DNA from: Malaciobacter marinus
Lineage (GTDB): Bacteria > Campylobacterota > Campylobacteria > Campylobacterales > Arcobacteraceae
NCBI RefSeq assembly: GCF_003544855.1
Contig: NZ_CP032101.1
Coordinates: 1,488,001-1,552,000, forward strand
Length of the DNA stretch: 64,000 nucleotides
Direction: 5' to 3'
The notes beneath the pieces were generated by a model, which ran no database searches, was not told where the DNA came from, and saw only the letters and a program-made list of their open reading frames with translations. Shown here piece by piece: positions 54,474-63,298 of this stretch; position 1 is the first letter of the stretch, and each line of letters begins with the position of its first letter. A program made the translations under genes and the position numbers.

Positions 54474-55213
54474 TGTTAGAAGATTTAAAACCCCATATTG
54501 CTGACCTTAGAAAAAGATTAGTTAATGCAACAATTGCACTTGTACTAGGTTTTATTGTATGTTTTTTCTTTTATGAACCAATTTTAGAGTGGATGATGGT
54601 ACCAGTTGAAGCTGTATTACCAGAAAAATCTCAAATGGTTGCAATTGAAGTTCAAGAGACATTCTTTACTGCATTAAAAGTTGCATTTTTCTCTGGATTT
54701 ATTCTAGTATTACCTGTTATTTTTTGGCAATTATGGCTATTTTTAGCTCCAGGTCTTTATGACCATGAAAAAAAATTAGTAATTCCATTTGTATTTTTTG
54801 GAACACTAATGTTTTTAATTGGTGCATCATTTGCTTATTATATTGTTATTCCTTATGGATTTGAGTTTTTAATTAATTTTGGTTCAACAGTTGTAACAGT
54901 ATTACCAAGTATTGGTAAATATGTAGGTTTTTTTACAAAATTATTATTAGGTTTTGGAATTGCATTTGAGTTACCCGTAGTTACTTTTTTCTTAGCAAAA
55001 ATTGGACTTGTTGATGACAAAATGTTAAAAGACTTCTTTAAATATGCAGTTGTAATTATATTTATTGTAGCTTCGCTTTTAACTCCACCAGATGTTTTAA
55101 CACAATTTTTAATGGCAGGTCCACTAATTATACTTTATTGTGTTTCAATTTATATTGCAAAAGTATTTAACCCAGCAAAAGATTTAGATGAAGAAGATGA
55201 TGACGAAGAATAG
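54473..55213 (+). CDS. tatC: Sec-independent translocase subunit TatC
   Basis: A 246-residue TatC with six membrane helices. MLEDLKPHIADLRKRLVNA holds the E/D-HI-ELRxR signal-peptide contact site; FLAPGLYDHEKKLVIPF and YYIVIPYGFEFLINFG are conserved. Acidic tail (DLDEEDDDEE). Overlaps queA by 14 bases. Confidence 0.92.
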   Translation: MLEDLKPHIADLRKRLVNATIALVLGFIVCFFFYEPILEWMMVPVEAVLPEKSQMVAIEVQETFFTALKVAFFSGFILVLPVIFWQLWLFLAPGLYDHEKKLVIPFVFFGTLMFLIGASFAYYIVIPYGFEFLINFGSTVVTVLPSIGKYVGFFTKLLLGFGIAFELPVVTFFLAKIGLVDDKMLKDFFKYAVVIIFIVASLLTPPDVLTQFLMAGPLIILYCVSIYIAKVFNPAKDLDEEDDDEE

Positions 55214-56240
55214 TTTATTAGATCCATTAAAGACTTCAAGTTATGATTATACACTTCCTAAAGAACTTATAGCAACACATCCAGTAAGCCCAGCAGATAG
55301 TGCTAGGCTTTTGGTTTATGATAGAAAAACTGACAAAATAATCCATAGTACTTTCAAGAATCTTCTTGACTTTATTCCTAATGATGTAAATATTTTTTTA
55401 AATGATACAAAAGTTATCAAAGCAAGAATTTTTGGACATAAAGACTCAGGTGGAAAAGTTGAGCTTTTATTAAATAAACCTTTATTTATGAATAGATATT
55501 TAGTGATGATTAGAGGTAAGGTCAAGGTTGGAACAGTTTTAACTTTTGATAAAAATTTAAAAGCAGAAGTTTTAGAAGTAAGTGAAGATGGAAGTAGAGT
55601 TGTAAAGTTCTTCTTAAATGAAAAAGAGAACTTAGAGTTTTTAGAGTTAGTAGATATTTTAAATGATATAGGACACTTGCCTTTACCTCCTTATATGAAT
55701 AGAGAAGATGAAGAAAAAGACAATGAAAACTATCAAACACTTTTTGCAAAAAAATATGGTGCAGTTGCAGCACCAACTGCTTCATTACATTTTACTCCTG
55801 AGTTATTTAAAAAACTTGAAAATAAATTTAATATAGATTATTTAACCCTACATGTAGGCGCTGGAACTTTTAAACCTGTTGATACAGAAAAGATATTAAA
55901 TCACCCTATGCATAGTGAATATTTTGAAATAAATGAAAATTCAAAAAAATCATTAGATAATTCAAAAAAAGTATTAGCAGTAGGAACAACTGTAACAAGA
56001 ACTATAGAATACTATGCAAGAACAAACAAGATACAAGGTGAGTGTGATTTATTTTTAAATCCATCAAACACTCCAATAAAAGTAAACCATTTACTTACAA
56101 ATTTCCATTTGCCTAAATCTACTTTAATAATGCTAATTGCTTCTTTTGTAGGTTTAGAAAAAACTTTAGAAATTTATGAAGAAGCTATAAATGAAAAATA
56201 CAGGTTTTATTCATATGGCGATGGAATGTTAATAATATAA
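55200..56240 (+). CDS. queA: S-adenosylmethionine:tRNA ribosyltransferase-isomerase
   Basis: A 346-residue QueA, making epoxyqueuosine in tRNA. ATG at 55200 (MTKNSLLDPL) is chosen; a frame from 55188 is possible. FDYTLPKELIATHP-like start, GKVELLL, LPLPPYMNR and the C-terminal VGTTVTRTIEYYAR and NHLLTNFHLPKSTLIMLIASF are diagnostic. It follows tatC in an operon and precedes the exonuclease gene by 21 bp. Confidence 0.92.
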   Translation: MTKNSLLDPLKTSSYDYTLPKELIATHPVSPADSARLLVYDRKTDKIIHSTFKNLLDFIPNDVNIFLNDTKVIKARIFGHKDSGGKVELLLNKPLFMNRYLVMIRGKVKVGTVLTFDKNLKAEVLEVSEDGSRVVKFFLNEKENLEFLELVDILNDIGHLPLPPYMNREDEEKDNENYQTLFAKKYGAVAAPTASLHFTPELFKKLENKFNIDYLTLHVGAGTFKPVDTEKILNHPMHSEYFEINENSKKSLDNSKKVLAVGTTVTRTIEYYARTNKIQGECDLFLNPSNTPIKVNHLLTNFHLPKSTLIMLIASFVGLEKTLEIYEEAINEKYRFYSYGDGMLII

Positions 56241-56261
56241 ACAAAAGCAAGGAAAGAATAC

Positions 56262-57005
56262 ATGCCAAAATATGTACTTTTTGATACTGAGACTACTGGA
56301 AATCAAGAGGAAGATAGAGTTATTCAATTTGGAGCAATGATAGTTGATCAAACTGGTAAAGTAGAAGCTTATGATGAGTTTTGTCAAAGTGATATACCAA
56401 TAAAAATAGAAGCTATGGAAGTTCATAATATCACACCTGATATGATTGAAAATAAACCAAAAGCAACTGAAACTATATTTTATAAAAAACTTTTAGAATT
56501 AAACAATGAAGATAACTTTTTAATAGCACATAATATAAAGTTTGATTTAGGAATGATTGAAAAAGAAGGCTTTGAAAACCATTTTCAAATTATTGATACG
56601 CTAAGATGTGCAAAACATCTGTTCCCACAAATGCCTTATCATAGACTTCAATACTTAAGATATGCATTAGAACTTTACAAGGTTGAACAAATAGAAGCAA
56701 AAAAACACAATATTACTATAAAAGCCCATGATGCTATTGGTGATGTTTTGGTAATGAAACTTTTTTTATCAAAACTTGTAAAAGAGTGTAGAAAACAATA
56801 TCCTGATTATAATCCTATGGAAAAATTAGTTGAACTTTCAAAAACACCTGTATTTATAACAACTTTCAAGTTTGGAAAATACAAAGGTAAAGAAGTAGTT
56901 GAAGTTGCTAAAGAAGATAGTGGATATTTAAACTGGATGAAAAGTAATTTAGATTTGGATGAAGATTTAAAATACACTTTAGAAAAAGTACTTAGTAAAA
57001 TTTAA
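56262..57005 (+). CDS. DnaQ-like 3'-5' exonuclease with DUF3820 tail
   Basis: A 247-residue protein. An N-terminal DEDDh exonuclease domain (about 1-180) with FDTETTG (D8, E10), HNIKFDLGMIE and HDAIGDV for the four acidic residues and His. The C-terminal module (about 200-247) FKFGKYKGKEVVEVAKEDSGYLNWM is the DUF3820 fold. Such fusions are seen in Campylobacterota; substrate could be RNA or DNA ends. Confidence 0.8.
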   Translation: MPKYVLFDTETTGNQEEDRVIQFGAMIVDQTGKVEAYDEFCQSDIPIKIEAMEVHNITPDMIENKPKATETIFYKKLLELNNEDNFLIAHNIKFDLGMIEKEGFENHFQIIDTLRCAKHLFPQMPYHRLQYLRYALELYKVEQIEAKKHNITIKAHDAIGDVLVMKLFLSKLVKECRKQYPDYNPMEKLVELSKTPVFITTFKFGKYKGKEVVEVAKEDSGYLNWMKSNLDLDEDLKYTLEKVLSKI

Positions 57006-57025
57006 ATTTAAAAAGAGGGGTATAT

Positions 57026-58363
57026 TTGAAGAATCATTTTTCAAGAGTTGGTTTTATTTTAGCAGCTGCTGGTTCAGCTGTTGGTTTAGGTAATATATGG
57101 AAGTTTCCTTATGTTACAGGTGAATATGGTGGAGGAGCTTTTGTATTAGTTTACTTACTAGCTATTTTATTTATTGGATTGACAGTTTTTTTAGCAGAAG
57201 CAGTAATTGGTCAAAATGCCCAATCAGATGTTGCAACTTCTTTTATAAAAACATCAAAATCAAAAAATAAAAACTGGAAATTTGCTGGTTTTATAATCTT
57301 TTCAGGTTTAATAATACTATCATTTTATTCAGTAGTATTAGGATGGATTTTAAATTATGTATTTACATCTTTTGGAACATTGCCAACTGATTCAAAAACA
57401 GCAGGAAGTGCTTTTGAAACTTTAATTTCAAAAGATATAGCATCACAAATAATATATCATACTGTTATTGCAGGTTCAGTTATTTTTATTGTCTTAAAAG
57501 GTATAAAAAGAGGTATTGAAAAAATAAATCTTATTTTGATGCCATTATTAGGATTAATTTTACTAGGACTTTTATTTTACTCTTTTACATTAGATAGCTT
57601 TTCAACTGCACTTAACTTTATGTTTTATCCTGATTGGAGTAAAATTGATAGTAATGCCCTACTTGCAGCACTAGGACAAGCATTTTTTACACTTTCTCTT
57701 GGAGTTGGTGCGATTATGACTTATTCTGCATCATTACCTAAAAATGCCAATTTTGTAAAATCATCAATTATTGTTGCAATTGTTGATACTGCTATTGCAA
57801 TAACTGCTGGTTTAATAATTTTCTCATTTTTATTTGAAGCAGGAGCTCAAAGTTCTGCTGGTCCTGGACTTGTATTTATTTCACTACCTGTTATTTTTTC
57901 AGGTTGGGGAGTTTTAGGACAAGTTATTTCTATTTCATTTTTTGTTGCATTAGTATTTGCAGGTATTACATCTGCTGTTTCTATGATTGAACCATCTTTG
58001 AAATTTTTTATTGAAAGATTTAATTTTACAAGAAAAAAAGCAACTATCCTTTGTGGTGGAATTTTTTATATTCTTGGTATTATTGCCCTACTTTCAATGA
58101 CAATTGCCTTTAAAGATTCATTAACATTTTTTGGTAAAAATGCATTTGACTGGATGGATTTTATGACTTCTTCTGTTATGATGCCTCTTGCAGCGATTTT
58201 AACTTGTGTATTTTTAGGTTATTTTGTAGAAAAAGAGTTATTAAAAAGAATCTTTACTGCACATGTATCAGTAACTGCATTTAATATTTGGTATTTTTTA
58301 ATTAAATTTATTGTACCAATTGCTATTGTCACACTATTTTTAAATAAACTTGGAATAATATAA
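57026..58363 (+). CDS. Na+-dependent amino acid/neurotransmitter transporter (SNF family)
   Basis: A 445-residue protein with about 11-12 helices, TTG start at 57026 behind AGAGGGG. The first helix AAGSAVGLGNIWKFPYVTGEYGGGAF carries the Na+-site Gly-Asn and unwound-helix motif of the NSS/LeuT family. Substrate probably an amino acid. Isolated unit ending in a strong hairpin. Confidence 0.88.
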   Translation: MKNHFSRVGFILAAAGSAVGLGNIWKFPYVTGEYGGGAFVLVYLLAILFIGLTVFLAEAVIGQNAQSDVATSFIKTSKSKNKNWKFAGFIIFSGLIILSFYSVVLGWILNYVFTSFGTLPTDSKTAGSAFETLISKDIASQIIYHTVIAGSVIFIVLKGIKRGIEKINLILMPLLGLILLGLLFYSFTLDSFSTALNFMFYPDWSKIDSNALLAALGQAFFTLSLGVGAIMTYSASLPKNANFVKSSIIVAIVDTAIAITAGLIIFSFLFEAGAQSSAGPGLVFISLPVIFSGWGVLGQVISISFFVALVFAGITSAVSMIEPSLKFFIERFNFTRKKATILCGGIFYILGIIALLSMTIAFKDSLTFFGKNAFDWMDFMTSSVMMPLAAILTCVFLGYFVEKELLKRIFTAHVSVTAFNIWYFLIKFIVPIAIVTLFLNKLGII

Positions 58364-58390
58364 TATGTAAAGGTTTCTACCTTTACATAT
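58363..58390. terminator. Bidirectional terminator between SNF transporter and ComEC
   Basis: An 11-bp perfect stem ATATGTAAAGG/CCTTTACATAT around a six-base loop lies between the convergent genes and overlaps both ends. Confidence 0.7.
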
Positions 58391-59633
58391 AAATATACAA
58401 ATTAAAAAAAACCAATAAAATATTCACTCCATAAAAGAACTCTTTTTTTACTACTGCAAAAACTGAAAAACATAAATATATTACTAAAAACCATAAAGGC
58501 GTTTGTACACTATAAGTTACATAATTTATAGCTAAAAACATCTCTAAAACATCATCTAATATATATGATATTCCAAATAAATGCAAAAACAATTCCAATG
58601 GATAAAATATAGTAAAAATCAATGTAATAATAGGAGAAAAAAGCTGTAAATGGGAAGTTTGAGAAAAAACATAATGAACAATAGGATTAACAGCTAAAAA
58701 TATCCAAAAATTAAATATCAAAATCATGTACATCTTAGGAAGATTTTTAAAATAGTGTAAAAATAAAAATATATAAAAAACTCCAAGTATAGAAAACCAC
58801 AATGACAATGAAAATATATAATTAGGGAAAAGTGCAATTATGAATAAAAAAGTAATAAAAAGTGTATTAAAAGATAGAACTTTTATATTAGAACGTAAAA
58901 ATAGTATTGCTAAAACGAACATAATAAAACTTCTTAAAAAAGAAGGTATCATATCTATTAAAATCAAATAGAATAAAAGAATAAGAGAGCTTATTATTAA
59001 TATATCAAATTTTTTATTTCTATGATTAAAATATTTTTGATGAATATAGGTATAAAAAAGATTTAGTATAAAGTATATTATTATAGAAAATAAACCAAGG
59101 TGAAAACCTGATATTGCAATCAAATGAGAAATTCCAAGATTTGAACAAAACTCTCTTAAATCTTTTGAAATAGGCAAAGCTAAAAAAAGTGCATTAAATA
59201 GTTCACTTATTTTACTATTATCATGGGCTGAGTCTATTTTATCGCTTAAATAAAAACGAAGATTGAAGTTTTTTGACTTTTCCTTTTCAATAAATAAAGT
59301 TTTTGCAAAAAAACCTTTTAAATAGTCATAAAAACCAATATATTTAGAAATAAATAAAATATTTACTTTTTCAAACTTTTCATAATAATACTCTTTACTC
59401 AACCTTGTATAAAAAGTACTATAAGTGTCTATTTTTAGTTTATAAATATAGTAATTACTCTTTTCATACTTATTTAAAATAGTTGCAGAAGAAAAGAAAA
59501 CTTCATCATTTGTAAGCTCTTGATATTTTGAATATTCATAAAAAATATTCAATAAAAAAATAGATAATATTATAACAAAAGCAAAAGTTAGTTCACTTTT
59601 GTTTTTTATTAGACTTATTGCTTCATTCTTCAT
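58383..59633 (-). CDS. ComEC/Rec2-family competence protein (short form)
   Basis: A 416-residue membrane protein. HLIAISGFHLGLFSIIIYF is the core ComEC motif and the remaining helices match the competence domain. The C-terminal metallo-beta-lactamase domain of full-length ComEC (about 700-770 residues) is absent; the short form is common in Campylobacterota. It would form the inner membrane DNA channel in natural transformation, which fits with uptake of foreign cassettes. Confidence 0.8.
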   Translation of the reverse strand: MKNEAISLIKNKSELTFAFVIILSIFLLNIFYEYSKYQELTNDEVFFSSATILNKYEKSNYYIYKLKIDTYSTFYTRLSKEYYYEKFEKVNILFISKYIGFYDYLKGFFAKTLFIEKEKSKNFNLRFYLSDKIDSAHDNSKISELFNALFLALPISKDLREFCSNLGISHLIAISGFHLGLFSIIIYFILNLFYTYIHQKYFNHRNKKFDILIISSLILLFYLILIDMIPSFLRSFIMFVLAILFLRSNIKVLSFNTLFITFLFIIALFPNYIFSLSLWFSILGVFYIFLFLHYFKNLPKMYMILIFNFWIFLAVNPIVHYVFSQTSHLQLFSPIITLIFTIFYPLELFLHLFGISYILDDVLEMFLAINYVTYSVQTPLWFLVIYLCFSVFAVVKKEFFYGVNILLVFFNLYIYM

Positions 59634-59676
59634 ACGAATAATTATATCAGCAAAAAATAAAAAATAATATTATTTA

Positions 59677-61095
59677 TTATCTATATCTTATATTATTCTT
59701 TCCTGTAGTTTTTACTTCATAAAGATATGAATCAGCAGTATGAAGTATTTTATCTATATTATTGCTCTTTCTATTATCACTTATACCAAAACTTGCGGTA
59801 AAGTTAAATGTTTTATCTTTATTTACTATTATTGGTGTTTCTTCTGTCTCTTTTCTTATTCTTTCAACCTTTTCTAAAACCTCTTTAGTTTTTAGATTAT
59901 GAAAAGCAATAACAAACTCTTCTCCACCAAGTCTTGCACAAATATCTTTATTGGAAATATTGTTTTTAAGTATTTGTGCAAATTTTTTAAGGACAACATC
60001 TCCTACATCATGACTATATGTATCATTTATTTGTTTAAAGTTATCAATATCTATCATTACTATATGAACTAAATCTTTTCTAAAAACTGTATCTTTAAGT
60101 AATCTTTGAACTTTTGAAAAGAAACTTCTTCTATTATCAAGTTTTGTCAAATAATCTTTATAAGCTAAATCATGCAACTCTTTATTTGATTTTTCAAGTT
60201 CATTTGTTCTTTTTGCTACACTATATTCTAATTTTTGAGTATTACTTTCTAATATAATTTGATATCTATATGAAAAATAAAAAATTATCAATAAAATAAC
60301 TGCAATTATTATATTGAACAATAATATTGTATTTCTTCCTTGCATCATATAATCTCTATCACTAATGGCTTTAATAGTTACAATGTACTTATTCTTATCA
60401 TCTCTTATTTCTAAATAGTTTATTATTTTTGTTTTTGTTTTTTCAACTTTATATCGGATATTATTTAAGCTATTATAAGATATTGCACTATCATAATTAT
60501 AAAGTTCTTTTTGTACTAAATCTATTTTATAAAAGTTTGAATTTATATAATTAAAAAGATTTTTGTCAAATAATTTACCAGCATACATATATCCTGTTTT
60601 TTTACCACTATAATCAGTTTGTAAAACTTTAGATTTTAATACATAATAAATATTGCTTTTTTCTAAAAAAACAGATTGAGTCTCTTTGTCAATAGGCAAT
60701 AACTTTACTACTTTATCATAAAATTTACTATTATGATTTAATGAAGAAAATTTTAGCTTAATATTGTTTTTTAAATCAGTATAAAAGATAAAATCTACTG
60801 GTAAGTTTTCCAGTATTTTATTATTTCTAAAGTTTCTATAAGCAAATTTATGATTTTTATTGGCTAAAAAATCATATGCATCGTCCCATTTACTATATAT
60901 TTTTGCAGTTGTATTTATAAAATCCAATTGCATATTTAAATTTTTTACTAGATTTTCAATACTTTTTTTGTTATGAATTGTTTCGATTACTTCATAGTTA
61001 CCAATAAAATATTTATGACTAAAGTTATACATTAAAGTTAATAATATAAAAAAACTACTTATAAATATTACTTTAAGTTTTCTTTTTTTTGTCAT
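59677..61095 (-). CDS. CHASE4-domain diguanylate cyclase
   Basis: A 472-residue protein: TM1 (about 8-24), periplasmic CHASE4-like domain (about 25-255, with KWDDAYDFL), TM2 (about 256-273), a short coiled coil and a GGDEF domain (about 300-472) with LDNRRSFF, DIDNFKQIND and RLGGEEF. The active-site loop is intact so it should make cyclic-di-GMP. No RxxD inhibitory site is seen five residues before GGEEF. Confidence 0.88.
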   Translation of the reverse strand: MTKKRKLKVIFISSFFILLTLMYNFSHKYFIGNYEVIETIHNKKSIENLVKNLNMQLDFINTTAKIYSKWDDAYDFLANKNHKFAYRNFRNNKILENLPVDFIFYTDLKNNIKLKFSSLNHNSKFYDKVVKLLPIDKETQSVFLEKSNIYYVLKSKVLQTDYSGKKTGYMYAGKLFDKNLFNYINSNFYKIDLVQKELYNYDSAISYNSLNNIRYKVEKTKTKIINYLEIRDDKNKYIVTIKAISDRDYMMQGRNTILLFNIIIAVILLIIFYFSYRYQIILESNTQKLEYSVAKRTNELEKSNKELHDLAYKDYLTKLDNRRSFFSKVQRLLKDTVFRKDLVHIVMIDIDNFKQINDTYSHDVGDVVLKKFAQILKNNISNKDICARLGGEEFVIAFHNLKTKEVLEKVERIRKETEETPIIVNKDKTFNFTASFGISDNRKSNNIDKILHTADSYLYEVKTTGKNNIRYR

Positions 61096-61172
61096 TGTAG
61101 TGTTTAACCTTTGTAGAGCATGTATTTTATTATTTTAGTATTAAAATGAGTTTAAAAAGTTTATATAATTAT

Positions 61173-61196
61173 AAAAAGTAGCTTATGCTACTTTTT
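61173..61196 (-). terminator. Intrinsic terminator of ovoA
   Basis: A 10-bp perfect stem AAAAAGTAGC/GCTACTTTTT with loop TTAT overlaps the ovoA stop; minus strand reads into a T-run. Confidence 0.7.
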
Positions 61197-63285
61197 ATTT
61201 TCTCTTCCAAATACTCATTTGTGAAATTGTATGTTGATATTTTCTTGATGTCTCTTTTATGACAAATGGAACATCAATTAATTTAAGAAGCTCATATTTA
61301 TCTTCAAAATTTTTCTTTAAAGTATCAATAGTTTTAATCAGTTTATTATCTTTATAATATCCTCCAAGCCAGTTTGCTTTTGGAGTATAATCTTCAAGCC
61401 AAGTATATGGAGATAAAAGAACAAGTAATCCACCCTCATTTACCCTATTTGGGATATCATCTAAAAATTTTTGTGGATAGTATAGTCTATCTATTAAATT
61501 TGAACAAAATATCAAATCATAACCTGTATATAAAGTTTTTAAATTACAAGCATCACCTTGCATAAATTCAACTTTATCTTTAATATCTCCTAAACCTAAA
61601 TCTTTTAATGAAATAGTTTTATCTTCAAATATTTCACCCTCAGATTTTAATTTAAATGTTAAGTTATCATATTTTTTAAGTTTAACCCCAACATTAATAA
61701 AATTAGCACTAAAATCAATCCCAAGTACTTCATCAAATACTTTTGCTAATTCAAAGCTACTTCTTCCAACAGAACATCCTAAATCTAATGCTTTTTTTGT
61801 TTTGATATTATTTAAATATGGTTTTAAAATATCAACTGATGCTTTAGCAAAGTTTTTTACATTAAAAAACTCTTCTCCATAATGAAACTCACAATATTGA
61901 GAAATCAACTCATCTGTTTCATAAACATTATTATTTAATTTTGTTCTACACTCATTGTCAGATTTAACATATCTAAAACCTGCATGTTGAAAAAAATGTT
62001 TTCTAAAAGCATATCTTGCACTTTTAAGTGTTTCATTTCCTAAAGAGATAAAAGAACCACCTTTCATAAGAGCATGTCTATCATCAAAAGTTGGTGTTGT
62101 AAAATCATCATATATAGGGTGTGCTTGAAAATCATCAAAAGGGTAAGTAGGTGTTATACTCCATTGCCAAACATTTCCTATTACATCATAAAACTCACCA
62201 AATTTGTATTTATCAACTGGTGTTTGATTAAAGTATTTCAAGCCTATATTTGCTTTTTTATTACCTGCATTTACATAATCATACAATCTATAATATTCAT
62301 CTTCAGTAGGAAGTCTAACTTCAAAACCTAATTTTTCACTTTTATATTTACAAAAAGCTTCTGCTTCATATATATTTATATCCACAGGATAATTTAAAGG
62401 AAGAGAAACAATATTATTTATTTGTCTTAGAAAATATTTTTCATCTTTTTTTATCCAAAATATTGGCATTTTTGTTTGTGTAAAATCCAACCATCTTAAA
62501 CCATCTTCTGAAAAGTATTTTAATTTTGAATATCCACCATCTTTTACAAACTCTAAGAACTCACCGTTTGATACTAAGTATTTACTTGCTTTAAAATCTT
62601 TAATATTTGCCTTATGATAAGAAAATTCATTATCCCATCCATAATAAATAGGATTTTTTCTATCTTTTTGTAAAACTATTTCTCCTGCACTTACATCAAG
62701 AAGTTCATTTTTTAAATAATCATCTTTATACTCTTTACAATATAAAAAAGATTCCTCATTTTTAAAGTGAGATATTTCTAATTCTCTTAAAAGTACAGAA
62801 GAAGTCTCGATATGAATATTTTCATGCTCAATTCCCATCAAAATAATCCACATTGGACTATCCCAATTTATTGGCATTGTAAACTCAATAGTATCAATCA
62901 AATCTAAAACAATTTTTTTTACTTCATCTCTATATGCCTTAACTTCTTCAAAAGCTGGCCAAGCATAGTTTTTACTATTTAAATCATCCCAACTCATTTC
63001 ATCAACACCAATTGCAAATATTGATTCAAAGTATTTGTTTACTCTTTTATTTATAATTTTACTAACCATTAGTTTATTTATAAAAAATGTTGAAGTATGC
63101 CCATAATAAAAAATCAAAGGATGTCTTAATCTATTTGGTTGTTCATAGATTGATTTTTTATCTTTTAGTAGGTCAAACAGCTTTTCATCTAATTCATAAG
63201 CTTGAAGAAAATACTCTTTAATCTCTTCTCTTTTTTCTTCAATTGTACCCTCTTGTAAATTTATAGTGCCTGTTTTATATTCCAT
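61195..63285 (-). CDS. ovoA: 5-histidylcysteine sulfoxide synthase / mercaptohistidine methyltransferase (OvoA)
   Basis: A 696-residue OvoA, the ovothiol enzyme. The N-terminal DinB-like domain carries the iron ligands H63 and the H-x3-H-x-E motif (H154, H158, E160). A formylglycine-generating-enzyme-like domain (about 190-445) ends with KGGSFISLGNE and SARYAFRKHF. The C-terminal SAM methyltransferase domain (about 490-696) has ALDLGCSVGRSSFELA. It joins Cys and His oxidatively and later methylates the imidazole to give ovothiol A, an antioxidant. Fifteen bases downstream of the TPR-like gene. Confidence 0.88.
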   Translation of the reverse strand: MEYKTGTINLQEGTIEEKREEIKEYFLQAYELDEKLFDLLKDKKSIYEQPNRLRHPLIFYYGHTSTFFINKLMVSKIINKRVNKYFESIFAIGVDEMSWDDLNSKNYAWPAFEEVKAYRDEVKKIVLDLIDTIEFTMPINWDSPMWIILMGIEHENIHIETSSVLLRELEISHFKNEESFLYCKEYKDDYLKNELLDVSAGEIVLQKDRKNPIYYGWDNEFSYHKANIKDFKASKYLVSNGEFLEFVKDGGYSKLKYFSEDGLRWLDFTQTKMPIFWIKKDEKYFLRQINNIVSLPLNYPVDINIYEAEAFCKYKSEKLGFEVRLPTEDEYYRLYDYVNAGNKKANIGLKYFNQTPVDKYKFGEFYDVIGNVWQWSITPTYPFDDFQAHPIYDDFTTPTFDDRHALMKGGSFISLGNETLKSARYAFRKHFFQHAGFRYVKSDNECRTKLNNNVYETDELISQYCEFHYGEEFFNVKNFAKASVDILKPYLNNIKTKKALDLGCSVGRSSFELAKVFDEVLGIDFSANFINVGVKLKKYDNLTFKLKSEGEIFEDKTISLKDLGLGDIKDKVEFMQGDACNLKTLYTGYDLIFCSNLIDRLYYPQKFLDDIPNRVNEGGLLVLLSPYTWLEDYTPKANWLGGYYKDNKLIKTIDTLKKNFEDKYELLKLIDVPFVIKETSRKYQHTISQMSIWKRK

Positions 63286-63298
63286 TGTCTCACCTTTA

